Source: Flavobacteriales bacterium
Lineage (GTDB): Bacteria; Bacteroidota; Bacteroidia; UBA10329
Length of the DNA stretch: 64,000 nt
NCBI GenBank assembly: GCA_016124845.1
Contig: WGMW01000012.1
Location: 1 to 64,000, forward strand
Direction: 5' to 3'
This document shows positions 33,853 to 43,498 of the stretch, piece by piece (the first letter of the stretch is position 1; the number at the start of each line of letters is the position of its first letter). A program made the position numbers and the translations under genes. Under the pieces are notes generated by a model. It was not told the origin of the DNA and searched no databases. It was given only the letters and a program-made list of their open reading frames with translations.

Positions 33853-36800
33853 TTAGTTCACCTGAATTTTTCGAGTGACCGTACCATCTACCGTGACGAT
33901 CTGAAGCAGATACGTACCGCTGGCAACATCCAAGTTCATTTCCTTACGGAAAGCCTTGTTCATTACCACGCCTTCGCTGTAAACCTGACGTCCAGCAAGA
34001 TCGTTCACAATGATCTGAGCATCCGCTTCAATACCGCTAACCTCTACGATGAACTGACCATTTGATGGGTTCGGATAAACGGAAAGACCGTTTTCCAACG
34101 CATTTTCAATACCGATGGTCATTGCGTGTACGCAGATATCGAATCCGGTGGCAGCTGGTGTGCCTGAATAATACTCGTACGTACGAACATAGTAGGTCAT
34201 TCCAGTGGTCAGACCTGTAAGATCGTAAGACTCTGTTCCAGCATCTCCAGTATTGTCAACGCACTGCATGCTTGTAAGCGAGCCACATGAACCTGAGAAT
34301 ATTTCAAGTACAGCATCGAAGCCAGTAGCTCCAGTCACCTCTACCGTAGCCTCAGGCCCAGTAGCTTGGAAACTGTACCAAACATCTTCATTTGCAGTTC
34401 CTGCACAACCGGTCATGGATTCCGTGGCAGATGTTACATCCCCAGCGGTAGCTACGCAGGTCTGATTTACCGTCAACGCAATTGCACCAGAACACTCATC
34501 ATTTGCTGGTGGTGGAGGACAGGTGTAAGGATTGGTACCACAAGTAACAGTTGGATTTCCGTTATCCACTTGCAAAGACGTGCCACAATCAGTTTGAGAT
34601 GGTGCGTCTCCTGCCGCAGTTCCCAACTCGTTGATCACGATGTAGTAAGTACCACTTTGAGAAGCCGTCCATTCCAACGAACACTGATCGTTGAACGTAA
34701 GCGAAGAACCTGTAGCATATCCACCGTTCCAAGCATCAATAGTGGTTCCGTCAGCAGCCACGATCGTTATTTCTGGAATCCATGCACCGGCACCGAAGCC
34801 AGAACACATGTCAAACACGTAATCGTATCCGGCCTGTACATTGGACAGTAAATACGTTTCAGAGCCAAAGACACCGATACCCGAGTAGCCAGGATCCGTT
34901 ACAATACACTGCGACCCATCGAAGCATGGTGCTCCTCCAGCCGTGTTCAAATCGACCCAAGTATTGGCAGATGAAGTACATGGCGTAGGAACCGGCAATA
35001 CGGAAACCGTTATCGTTGTATCATCTGAACCGCATGAATTGGTGGCGGTCAGCATCACATCAAACGAACCATCCGCACCATAAGTGTAAGAAGGGTCTGT
35101 GTCTGTTGATGTGCCATTAGAATCTCCAAAATCCCATGCGTAGGTCAATGGGGCCGTACCTGTGCTTGCATTTGTGAAATCAACTTGTAACGTTCCCATA
35201 ACCTGTGATGATGTAAATGAAGCAATGGCTGGCTCATCAACAGTAATCATTGTGCCTGTTTGATCAATAGAACCGCAAAGGGAACCACCACCATCAATTG
35301 TAAGAGCATAAAGCCCAGCAACTGTTGAGGCTGTTTGATATGTAGTAAGATCAGCAGGGTTCACTACTCCAATATGAATGTAATAGTCACCGGCAGCGTA
35401 AACTGTGTATGATAAGGTTCCCCCATCCAGAATGTTACCTGAAGCATCAGCAAGAACCCCAATAGCCTGATAACCTGAAGGAATCACCTGATTTCCATCA
35501 GCAGTTGCAGAAATGGTGGCACTTCCACCGCTCAGGCATACGGTACTTGCATCTGCCGTAGTCGTTCCGGCATCTGCTGTGCATGGCGCAACCGCCTGTA
35601 CTGTAGTGGTATAAGATCCTGATGCATCAACGGCACAGAATTCGTCCGCATTCCAATGAACGTAGAGGTTATCGGTAGATGTTGCAGTAACCGTAAGTGG
35701 TGACACTCCAGATCCGAGAACCGTTCCATCAACTGCGCCAGCTCTTACTGTGATAAAGGTTGTAGCATTGCTATGTGTGAAAATGTAATCATATCCTGAT
35801 TGAATGCCCGTAATGACCGAATATTCTGAACCCAGATATTGTGCCGTTGAAATAGTGGTAACTGCCCCACCTGCATCTGGAGTTATAGAACCGACTGGGT
35901 ATTGTCCACTCGCTGTTGTGTTGTTGCATGGAGGGATGCCCATGTCCTGAACAGTTGTTGTATAAGAACCACTGGCATCGGTAGCACATGCATCGTCTAC
36001 CGTCCAATGTACATAGAGATCATCAGTGCCTGTGGTCTGAACGGACAAGGGGGAGTAACCGTTTCCGAGAAGTGCACCATCAACAGCACCAACCCTCACC
36101 GTGATATAAGCACCATTTGAATGTGTGAATTCATATTCATGACCATTCAGCACACCCGTAATTACAGAATACTCTGAGCCATAATATTGATTTGTAGAAA
36201 TTGTTGTGACCGCTCCACCTGCGTCTGGGGTAACGGCTGAAATCGGATACTGTGATGAGTTTTGACAAGGGGGAAGACCAAGGTCAGTAATAGTTGTTGT
36301 ATAGGTGCCACCACCTAATCCAAGCGTAGCGCATAGGTCATCTACAGTCCAATGAATATAGACATTTGATGCGCTTGCAGCTGTGAAATATAACGGACTG
36401 TAACCGGAAGCGACAACGGCTCCATCAACTGCACCATCACGAACGGTAATGTAAGCTCCATTGGCATGAGTGACCTCATAGTAATTTCCAGAGGTCATTC
36501 CTGTAATGACCGAATACTCGGAACCCGCATATTGATCAGTAGCGATTGTTGTTTGAACCCCTACCGAACCAATACTGATTGCCGAACTTGGATATTGACC
36601 ATCAGCACCCGAATTGTCGCACGGAGGAGTCACATCCAGAACCGTGGTGGTCAAGCAGCTACTGGCAGTACCGCAAGATGCATCGGTGTTCCAATGTACG
36701 TACAGGTCAGCACCAGTACCGGAAACGGCAGTTACCGGGGTTACCCCGCTAATGAGAACCGTTCCTCCCGATGATCCTTCGCGTACTGTAACATAGGTTG

Positions 36801-37023
36801 ACGCATTATCTGCGGCAAACTCGTAAGAGCGTCCAGCAGAAACGCCCGTGATCTGACCGTATTCACCTGCATAATTGCAGCCACTGATGGTCGTCACATT
36901 CTGTCCATCTACCGTAACCGCACTGGCCGGGTACATGGACGTATTCTCGCATTGCGCGAAAACACCTGTACTACTGACCAACAATGCCAGCAGCACAGAT
37001 AGAAAAGTAAATCGTGTTTTCAT
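33853..37023 (-). CDS. T9SS type A cargo with four tandem repeats and a PKD domain
   Basis: A 1056-residue secreted protein. After the signal peptide (about 1-23) come four tandem repeats of about 110 residues (about 24-480), each with a YP-x(2)-A/S-I/V start, a Y-x-G-S-E-Y-S-V-I-T-G core, Y/F-I-T-V-R-x-G-A-V-D-G and L-Y-V-H-W. An Ig-like segment, a PKD domain (WDFGDSNGTSTDTDPSYTY) and two beta domains follow; the last, beginning ANDECSGAIALTVN, resembles pre-peptidase C-terminal modules. The end is a type A sorting domain (LSVYPNPSNGQFIVEV...GTYLLQIVT). Probably a surface adhesin; no enzyme domain seen. Confidence 0.88.
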   Translation of the reverse strand: MKTRFTFLSVLLALLVSSTGVFAQCENTSMYPASAVTVDGQNVTTISGCNYAGEYGQITGVSAGRSYEFAADNASTYVTVREGSSGGTVLISGVTPVTAVSGTGADLYVHWNTDASCGTASSCLTTTVLDVTPPCDNSGADGQYPSSAISIGSVGVQTTIATDQYAGSEYSVITGMTSGNYYEVTHANGAYITVRDGAVDGAVVASGYSPLYFTAASASNVYIHWTVDDLCATLGLGGGTYTTTITDLGLPPCQNSSQYPISAVTPDAGGAVTTISTNQYYGSEYSVITGVLNGHEYEFTHSNGAYITVRVGAVDGALLGNGYSPLSVQTTGTDDLYVHWTVDDACATDASGSYTTTVQDMGIPPCNNTTASGQYPVGSITPDAGGAVTTISTAQYLGSEYSVITGIQSGYDYIFTHSNATTFITVRAGAVDGTVLGSGVSPLTVTATSTDNLYVHWNADEFCAVDASGSYTTTVQAVAPCTADAGTTTADASTVCLSGGSATISATADGNQVIPSGYQAIGVLADASGNILDGGTLSYTVYAAGDYYIHIGVVNPADLTTYQTASTVAGLYALTIDGGGSLCGSIDQTGTMITVDEPAIASFTSSQVMGTLQVDFTNASTGTAPLTYAWDFGDSNGTSTDTDPSYTYGADGSFDVMLTATNSCGSDDTTITVSVLPVPTPCTSSANTWVDLNTAGGAPCFDGSQCIVTDPGYSGIGVFGSETYLLSNVQAGYDYVFDMCSGFGAGAWIPEITIVAADGTTIDAWNGGYATGSSLTFNDQCSLEWTASQSGTYYIVINELGTAAGDAPSQTDCGTSLQVDNGNPTVTCGTNPYTCPPPPANDECSGAIALTVNQTCVATAGDVTSATESMTGCAGTANEDVWYSFQATGPEATVEVTGATGFDAVLEIFSGSCGSLTSMQCVDNTGDAGTESYDLTGLTTGMTYYVRTYEYYSGTPAATGFDICVHAMTIGIENALENGLSVYPNPSNGQFIVEVSGIEADAQIIVNDLAGRQVYSEGVVMNKAFRKEMNLDVASGTYLLQIVTVDGTVTRKIQVN
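35580..36960 (-). repeat. Coding tandem repeat, four units of about 345 nt
   Basis: Encodes the four N-terminal repeats of the T9SS protein at 33853. The two middle units are most alike (GGAVTTIST-QY and SEYSVITG shared), suggesting the latest duplication. Confidence 0.7.
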
Positions 37024-37201
37024 ATCAAGTGTAGATTAATTAATGGTTTGATTTTGTTTCAGTCGTGAACTGCGCAAGGTATACAATGAATGTTCGACAC
37101 GCAACATAATTGACAATTATCAGGCTCCTTCCGTCCATATTGGCTGGCTAACCTATCAGATTTGTCTCCAAGCGACATTTAACGGGATGTCGGCCAAAAA
37201 G

Positions 37202-37231
37202 AAAGGTCCGACCAGAGTTGGTCGGACCTTT
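37202..37231 (-). terminator. Intrinsic terminator of the T9SS gene at 37254
   Basis: AAAGGTCCGACC (37202-37213), AGAGTT loop, GGTCGGACCTTT (37220-37231): a perfect 12-bp stem. On the minus strand it is followed by CTTTTTGG. Confidence 0.88.
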
Positions 37232-37253
37232 CAACAACATTAGTTTCAGCTAC

Positions 37254-40022
37254 TTATTGAACTTCGATCCTGTGGGTGACAGTACCACTGGCAGTAAGGA
37301 TCTGCAACAGGTATGTGCCTTTGCTTACATTGAGATCGAACGACTGACGGATCTGTGACCCGTTCGATTGACGCGTAGCGGTGTAGATGCCTCTTCCTGT
37401 TACATCAACCACGTTGAACTGAACCGAACCCTCAATATCATTCAATTCTACCATGAACTGACCGTTTGATGGATTCGGATATACCGTCACACTACCCTTG
37501 GCAATCGTGCCAATACCGGTTGTAATATCAACCTGTATGGCCTGGCAGTCTTGCGATTCGCAACCGTATTCGTCCGTTACCGTGAGACATACGGTATATG
37601 GTCCGGAAGACGCATAGGTGTTGGAAGGACTTGCCACGGTGGAAGTGTTTCCATCACCAAAATCCCAGTCGTAACCAGCAACAGACGAGCTGGCGGTACT
37701 GGCATCCGTGAAGTCCACAGTAAGACCGGCAGCACTATATGTGAAACCTGCCGCAACTGTGGTTTCGGTGAGTGTCAGGGAAATATCGCCTGTTGCCCCA
37801 CCATAGCCATCCACGAGCACGTAGTACGTGCTGCCCGGGGTAAGACCGCAGACAAAAACCTTACTGGTGAGTGTTGAACCACCTGAACCAGAAGCATCCG
37901 GATCGTCATCATTGGCTCCAAGTAGGGTTGCGGAACTGCTTGCAAAATCCTGACATGTAGATGCGCCATAAACAGCTACCTGCGTGTCAAAGGAAGAACC
38001 ATCCGTGCTTACCGTCAAATTACCGGACGCTGGTGCCACAAATGAGAACCACACACTGGCTTCAACACTTGGGTTTACACACCAACCGCCCTGTGCACTA
38101 CATGATGCAGTAGGAAGGTCGGTCTCCCACCCCTCGGCACTTGCACCAAGGTTAGAGAACGGACCGTTTGCGCCCATGGAAACCGCGGTTGCGTTGCAGA
38201 CATCATCGTTTGATGGTGGAACAGTACAAGTTACGCTCAGTTCAAAATTGCCCACATCTGTTCCTTGATAACCACCGACATACAGGTAATAGTCTGTTCC
38301 CTGCTGAGTTGGGATGGTGAGAACAGATGTCCAACCGCTGACGTAGTCGGTTCCTCCATCATCATCGAAATCGATGCATGCATTACCACAACCGTCCGTA
38401 TATCCGATACGTGTATCGAAATCGGTTCCTGCATTGTCGGTCGAAAATGTGACAACACTACCATCACCACTGAAGACATACCAAACTCCGGCACCCGGTA
38501 CACAATCCAGTTCATCCGTATTTGTTACAGGGAATTCAGTGGAGCCTGTAACCACATCATTGCATGCAACGGAAATGGCACCGGTACAAACATCATTGGC
38601 AGGTGGGTTACAGAAAGTGGCGGTAATATCATAGTTGTTTGCTGAACCCGAACCGCAAGGAATAGACTCAAACGAGGTGGGCGCAATAACCAAAAGATAC
38701 GTGCCCGGTGCTGCTGAGTAGCTCAAATTTACGGTTCCACAGCCCACTGACGAACCATTGGCCAGCACGTTGAAGTTCGTGCAATCATCCACCAAGAGAA
38801 GATTTACCGGTTGGCCGCTACTGAAATTGATAGAAATGGTCGTTTGCTCTGTCACAACCAATTCATACCAGTCCGTATCGCGCGATCCACCATCAGACCA
38901 GAGTGTTCCGGAGACAGAACCTCCACAGGAAATACTCTCATAAGCTTCGGGCGATGCATTGCAACCACCATTGGAATCGCTTCCGCATGCTTCAGACTCT
39001 GCCGTATTTCCGCCAGAAAGATATAAACAGGGACATTGGATTTCAAACGTTTGCGTTTCGGTATCCGCAAATTCATTGTCAACCAGAATGAGGTATTCCA
39101 CTCCAGCGGTCAAGTTCATTGGAAATGAGCCCGTAGTATCTGCATCGACCATACAGGTCCAGCCCAAAGTATCGCATCCGCTGGAAGCTGGCTTGTACAT
39201 ATAATCCAACCAACTTGCCCCAGTGGCAGCGGTAATGTTCATGTAATGGATTCCTGTTGTGGAAGGTGTAAAACTGTACAGTTGTTCTGCTCCCGGCACA
39301 CTCCAACCGCATGCACTTGTAAAATTGAAATCGAGAACGCCTTGACCGCCAAGCGAAACCGTTTGTGGCGAGGCGCAGCCAGAAATGGTCACAATATCAT
39401 CGCAAGGGTTGTTGTATCCTGCAATAATGACATTGTCAACGGCAAATCCAGAACCCCAGACACCATTGTCGGAATGCAGGAAACCGACCATCATCTGATC
39501 GTTGAATGTGTAAGTTACATTTGATACAACGATGGAATTCGGTATCACCACGCCATCTTCTGCCCAAACAGCACTATCGTTAATGGGCAGATACAGCCAT
39601 GTGGCTCCTGCATCATAACTGATGGTGAAATAGGCACTTGCGCTATACAATCCATCGTAGAACACATCATAGAGGAAAACGGCCGAATCGAAATGGGTCA
39701 GATTCAAAACTGGGCTTTTCAACCAGTCTTCCGATCGGTCCTGATCCACGGGATCATCGTTGGCAATCGCAAACTGACTGGCATCTATTGAGGGGGGCAC
39801 TGTCCAATAAGTACTTGAGTAACCCGTTTGGCCGAAGGCCCAGCCATCTGAGGTAACGGTGGAAGTGGCACCTGTTGGTGGAGCTGTGCTGACGGATTGG
39901 GTCCAACCAGTTGGTTGTACACCGCTTTCGAAATCTTCATAAAGAAGAATGCCATAGTTCTGTGCCAATGAAATTTGGCATACACATGCCAGAACCGACA
40001 TGAGGGTAAATAATCTTTTCAT
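37254..40022 (-). CDS. T9SS type A cargo with adhesin-like, pre-peptidase-like and PKD domains
   Basis: A 922-residue secreted protein. It has a signal peptide (about 1-20, QISLAQ), a cleaved-adhesin-like or MAM-like beta domain (about 22-205; YEDFESGVQPTGWTQS), several Cys-containing beta modules typical of pre-peptidase C-terminal domains (CTGAISVACNDVVTG and VCNATAVSM), one PKD domain (YDWDFGDGNTSTVASPSNTY) and a type A sorting domain (VTVYPNPSNGQFMVEL...GTYLLQILTASGTVTHRIEVQ). No catalytic residues recognised. The sorting domain is very similar to that of the adjacent T9SS gene, suggesting duplication of that module. Confidence 0.88.
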   Translation of the reverse strand: MKRLFTLMSVLACVCQISLAQNYGILLYEDFESGVQPTGWTQSVSTAPPTGATSTVTSDGWAFGQTGYSSTYWTVPPSIDASQFAIANDDPVDQDRSEDWLKSPVLNLTHFDSAVFLYDVFYDGLYSASAYFTISYDAGATWLYLPINDSAVWAEDGVVIPNSIVVSNVTYTFNDQMMVGFLHSDNGVWGSGFAVDNVIIAGYNNPCDDIVTISGCASPQTVSLGGQGVLDFNFTSACGWSVPGAEQLYSFTPSTTGIHYMNITAATGASWLDYMYKPASSGCDTLGWTCMVDADTTGSFPMNLTAGVEYLILVDNEFADTETQTFEIQCPCLYLSGGNTAESEACGSDSNGGCNASPEAYESISCGGSVSGTLWSDGGSRDTDWYELVVTEQTTISINFSSGQPVNLLLVDDCTNFNVLANGSSVGCGTVNLSYSAAPGTYLLVIAPTSFESIPCGSGSANNYDITATFCNPPANDVCTGAISVACNDVVTGSTEFPVTNTDELDCVPGAGVWYVFSGDGSVVTFSTDNAGTDFDTRIGYTDGCGNACIDFDDDGGTDYVSGWTSVLTIPTQQGTDYYLYVGGYQGTDVGNFELSVTCTVPPSNDDVCNATAVSMGANGPFSNLGASAEGWETDLPTASCSAQGGWCVNPSVEASVWFSFVAPASGNLTVSTDGSSFDTQVAVYGASTCQDFASSSATLLGANDDDPDASGSGGSTLTSKVFVCGLTPGSTYYVLVDGYGGATGDISLTLTETTVAAGFTYSAAGLTVDFTDASTASSSVAGYDWDFGDGNTSTVASPSNTYASSGPYTVCLTVTDEYGCESQDCQAIQVDITTGIGTIAKGSVTVYPNPSNGQFMVELNDIEGSVQFNVVDVTGRGIYTATRQSNGSQIRQSFDLNVSKGTYLLQILTASGTVTHRIEVQ

Positions 40023-40083
40023 ATGTAGAGGTTTTTTGGTGAACCAAGGAAAGAACAGTAAGATTCCCTCGGTTCAGCGTGGA

Positions 40084-40368
40084 TTAATTTTCGTCTTTGG
40101 CCTTTGGTTCCGCTGCTGCAGCCTTTTGCTCAGACCGCGTCCTCACTTGCTCTTCGGTGAGAAATTCTTTGGTTGCACCGACATGTTGGGCAGAAGCAGC
40201 ACGATCGGTGACAACTTGCTCATTGACCTTTTTAGATTCAGGTTGTGCGGCCCGCATCGATTCCTTTGGGGCAACTTTCATTTGGCGGGTGGTCTCAGTT
40301 CCGTTCTGAGCCTGTGCCATTGTGGCGCAAAAACATGCAACCACCGCAAGGGTAAATGTTTTTTTCAT
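40084..40368 (-). CDS. Small exported Ala/Gln/Lys-rich protein
   Basis: A 94-residue protein with a signal peptide (MKKTFTLAVVACFCATMAQAQ) and a low-complexity, charged mature part (APKESMRAAQPESKKVNEQ, EQKAAAAEPKAKDEN) that is probably disordered. No family recognised. A good -7 box lies upstream. Confidence 0.65.
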   Translation of the reverse strand: MKKTFTLAVVACFCATMAQAQNGTETTRQMKVAPKESMRAAQPESKKVNEQVVTDRAASAQHVGATKEFLTEEQVRTRSEQKAAAAEPKAKDEN

Positions 40369-40395
40369 GAGATTGTGTTTAGGTTTTTCTTAATA

Positions 40396-40403
40396 CAAAG
40401 CTA
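40396..40403 (-). promoter_or_regulatory. -7 promoter box for the gene at 40084
   Basis: The minus strand reads TAGCTTTG, a perfect TAnnTTTG, 27 nt before the ATG at 40368. A TTG about 24 bp upstream is a slightly long-spaced -33 candidate. Confidence 0.45.
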
Positions 40404-40440
40404 ACATTGGAAACGTCAGTTGACCAAGTAGACCTAAAAA

Positions 40441-41664
40441 TCAGATCGGTGTTCTGAAGACCGCTTTTATCGAATCTCTCTCGGAGACCATTTTCAGGAA
40501 ATCCGGTCGAGATGAATCTGAGATGGGAATGGCCGCTGGTAGATCTTCTTTACGGTGATCGACCTGCTTACCGTTCTTCCAAAAACGGAAACAGACGTGT
40601 GGACCGGTGGCCAGACCCGTGCTGCCCACGTACCCGATAATATCGCCCTGACTGACCCTTACTCCGGGTTTGATGCCCTTGGCGATCTTGGACATGTGCA
40701 GGTATTGCGTCTCGTAGACGCTATTGTGCCGCATCTTCACATAGTTGCCATTGTTGGCCTTGTATCGGGCCTGGGTTATCACACCATCGCCAACGGCCAT
40801 GATCGGGGTCCCTGTGGGTGCGGCATAATCGGTTCCCAAGTGCGGTTTTATCCTTTTCTGCACCGGATGATACCGTTTGAGGTTGTAACCGGAACTGATG
40901 CGGGAAAACTTGACCGGAGCCTGTAGAAAGGCCTTTTTCAGATTTTCTCCTTTCTCATTGTAATAGCCCTTTTCATTCTCCGAATCGAAAAAGTAGGCGT
41001 TGATGGGTTTACCGAAATGAGTGAACGTGGAAGCAAGGATGCGGTCCACTCCGATGGATTCTCCGTCCACATAATTTTCGGTATACAGGATCTCAAATTC
41101 ATCCCCTTTCTGTATGCGATAGAAGTCGATGGTCCACGCATAGATCTCTGAAAGTTCGATGGCCAACATGGGATCGGCATGTTGCTTTTGCAGATCCACA
41201 TAAAGAGAAGAGTTGACCGCTCCCTTCACATACCTGGTCTTCTTCTCAATCTCCTTCTGTCCTTTGTATACGTGAATGCTATCGCGAAGATTGTAAACCA
41301 CATACTCTGTAGCGTTCGGTTCATAGATGAAACAGGTGGCGTACCCGGCCGAATCCTTCGTGCAGAAAATGGTGTATGGCTTTCCGGCAGCGAGTTTGCG
41401 TACATCGAAAACCTCTCGCGAAGCTTTGGCTATCTGATCGATGGTGGCGTAAGGAACACCGTATGGAAGTAGAATGGATGACAGGTTCTGATTCCGCCCG
41501 ATCTTATCTTTAATAACGAGGAAAGAATCGGTGACCATGCCGTATTCCTCATTCACCTCATGTGTTACGGTCTCATCAATGGGAACGGAATCAGGACCAC
41601 CCGTACCACCACATCCATATAAGAACCCACCAAGAACAATCGACAACCACAGAAAACTCCTCAT
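40441..41664 (-). CDS. M23 family peptidoglycan endopeptidase-like lipoprotein
   Basis: 407 residues from the ATG at 41664. The N terminus is a lipoprotein signal (FLYGC, Cys 18), followed by a helical and beta middle region with an OapA/LysM-like segment (SSILLPYGVPYATIDQIAK), and a C-terminal M23 domain. The first zinc motif is HLGTDYAAPTGTP near residue 273 and a further His lies in QYLHMSKIAKG. The usual HxH motif reads GPHVCFRFW, so one His is Cys. It probably cuts peptide cross-links in peptidoglycan, or is a regulatory variant. It starts 19 nt after the upstream T9SS gene and may share its promoter. Confidence 0.88.
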   Translation of the reverse strand: MRSFLWLSIVLGGFLYGCGGTGGPDSVPIDETVTHEVNEEYGMVTDSFLVIKDKIGRNQNLSSILLPYGVPYATIDQIAKASREVFDVRKLAAGKPYTIFCTKDSAGYATCFIYEPNATEYVVYNLRDSIHVYKGQKEIEKKTRYVKGAVNSSLYVDLQKQHADPMLAIELSEIYAWTIDFYRIQKGDEFEILYTENYVDGESIGVDRILASTFTHFGKPINAYFFDSENEKGYYNEKGENLKKAFLQAPVKFSRISSGYNLKRYHPVQKRIKPHLGTDYAAPTGTPIMAVGDGVITQARYKANNGNYVKMRHNSVYETQYLHMSKIAKGIKPGVRVSQGDIIGYVGSTGLATGPHVCFRFWKNGKQVDHRKEDLPAAIPISDSSRPDFLKMVSERDSIKAVFRTPI

Positions 41665-41683
41665 CCCCACAACCTTACAACAA

Positions 41684-43393
41684 TTATCTCAATAGGGTAA
41701 CGGTACCCTGCTCAGAAAAATTGCTGCCGTTGGTTCCGATCATATCAAGAACATAATAATACGTGCCCTCCGCTGCCCGGGCACCACCATTTACTGTACC
41801 GTCCCAACCCCATTCGTCCATCACAGGAATTTCGCCTTCGTAGTTGAACACGGGCCTTCCCCAACGGTTGTAGATCTTCATGCGAGCCTCAACCATGGCA
41901 TAGGTACGTGGACGGAAGCGGTCGTTGATCATGTCTCCGTTCGGAGTGAACACATTCGGCACATCAAAATCCGGAATTCCCTCAATGTAAATGGAATCAA
42001 CCACCGTATTGGAACAACCATTCTCATTGGTTATCGTGAGTGTCACCTCATACCAACCGCTATCTGGAAACGTGTAGTTGAGCGGTGTGTCGGTGTAAAC
42101 CGTGTCAAGAATCGTCCATTGCGCTTCTTCTCCGCTCTGCAAAGTTGTAGTGAACACGGCATCGAAACCAGTTGACTCCTGAGCAAGTTGAGCAACTGGA
42201 TTTTCAAACACGGTAACGGATGAGGTCACGCTATCGGTACAACCGAAATTGCTTACAACTGAGAGCGTTACATCATACGAACCCGCGTTGTATGTGTGAG
42301 ACACACTTGATCCATTATCTGTCTGTCCATCTCCTAACTGCCAGTTCCAACTGGAAATGTTTCCCTCTGTAAGGTTGGTCTGGTCGGTGAAATCCGTTTG
42401 TTCGCCTTCGCAGGCGTCCGTAGCAGTAAACGCAGCTTCGGGATTGGCATGCACCACCACTTCCAAACTGTCTGAAGCATCGCAACCTTCTGAATCTGTG
42501 ATGGTCTGAACCACCCAATAATCCCCGGGCTGATCGAAAGCCACCTGACCGGGAGATTGATCGGTTGAGGTTTCTCCGTTCCCGAAATTCCATTCCCAAC
42601 CTACAACCTCGCCCAATGCGCTGTAAGACTCATCCGTAAAATCGACCTCCGCGCCAGCACAGATATCCAAGTTACTGGCCGTGAGACCCGGTATGATGGA
42701 AAAGCAGAACTGTTGCAGGTTGCTCAGGCCTCCAGTACTTCCTGTAAATCCCCAAAACACATTCGGGTCGCCACCGAAAATATCGGCAATGATATCTCCG
42801 GTGTAGCTGGTACGTAACGAGCCATCCATATAAACACTGATCGTCATGGCAGTTGGATCCCACGTAACCCGCATCACATGCCATTGGCCATCTTCGATAT
42901 TGAAACCGCTGACCAACGCATTTTCGGGGCCGGCAAGGTTATCGGCAGAGTTATGGTCCACCGCTCCATTGGCCATAATGGCCACATGATCGTAAGACGG
43001 GTCATTATGATCTCCATTCTGATACGTATCTATCTGTATATCCAGGGAAGGAGCAATATTCTCGTAGCCCATACCGCCTCCGTTGGTTCCAACAGAAGTA
43101 CTGATAGGCTGTAGCACGAAAGCGATTCCATCCGCACCACTTTGCTGCCCCTGCACATCCTCGCCCAGATACACATCGAATTTGAAATCGAATGGGACAG
43201 TAAGATCGATCTGCGCGCTGTTCCATACCGAACCACTTTGAGAAATGGCATTCTCCGTCAGTCGGTAACAGTTGCAGCTCAACTGAACGGCTGTTCCATT
43301 AGGCTGAGGCTGTGCCATGACCAACCCGGTAGTGAAACCGGATATCATAAATGAGGTCAACAGCCGAGAAATGTTCCTGCTTTTAAAAAACAT
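41684..43393 (-). CDS. T9SS type B cargo with L-type lectin-like and PKD domains
   Basis: 569 residues from the ATG at 43393. After the signal peptide (to VMAQ) comes a legume/L-type lectin-like domain (about 30-230; DGIAFVLQPIS, DIQIDTYQNGDHNDPSYDHVAI in part, WHVMRVTWDPTAMTISVYMDG), suggesting carbohydrate binding. Two PKD domains follow (WEWNFGNGETSTDQSPG and WNWQLGDGQTDNGS), one further Ig-like segment, and a type B sorting domain (VPNVFTPNGDMINDRF, KIYNRWGRPVFNY, EGTYYYVLD). A GTG at 43417 is an alternative start. It lies 19 nt upstream of the M23 lipoprotein. Confidence 0.9.
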   Translation of the reverse strand: MFFKSRNISRLLTSFMISGFTTGLVMAQPQPNGTAVQLSCNCYRLTENAISQSGSVWNSAQIDLTVPFDFKFDVYLGEDVQGQQSGADGIAFVLQPISTSVGTNGGGMGYENIAPSLDIQIDTYQNGDHNDPSYDHVAIMANGAVDHNSADNLAGPENALVSGFNIEDGQWHVMRVTWDPTAMTISVYMDGSLRTSYTGDIIADIFGGDPNVFWGFTGSTGGLSNLQQFCFSIIPGLTASNLDICAGAEVDFTDESYSALGEVVGWEWNFGNGETSTDQSPGQVAFDQPGDYWVVQTITDSEGCDASDSLEVVVHANPEAAFTATDACEGEQTDFTDQTNLTEGNISSWNWQLGDGQTDNGSSVSHTYNAGSYDVTLSVVSNFGCTDSVTSSVTVFENPVAQLAQESTGFDAVFTTTLQSGEEAQWTILDTVYTDTPLNYTFPDSGWYEVTLTITNENGCSNTVVDSIYIEGIPDFDVPNVFTPNGDMINDRFRPRTYAMVEARMKIYNRWGRPVFNYEGEIPVMDEWGWDGTVNGGARAAEGTYYYVLDMIGTNGSNFSEQGTVTLLR

Positions 43394-43498
43394 GCTTAAT
43401 GATGAAAATTGAAACACAAATTAAACTGTCGGCACAAAACCGACACGTTCAACGGAAGACGAAAATACTGCCTTTAGTTGCCCGATGAAAATTGCGGC

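Noticed and set aside
37024-37201. Possible promoter (TATACCTTG) for the T9SS gene at 33853
   Set aside because: The box departs from TAnnTTTG at a key position; nothing else recognisable lies in this gap before the terminator at 37202.
43428-43444. GTCGG...CCGAC hairpin upstream of the lectin-like T9SS gene
   Set aside because: Only five base pairs and no U tail; too weak to call.
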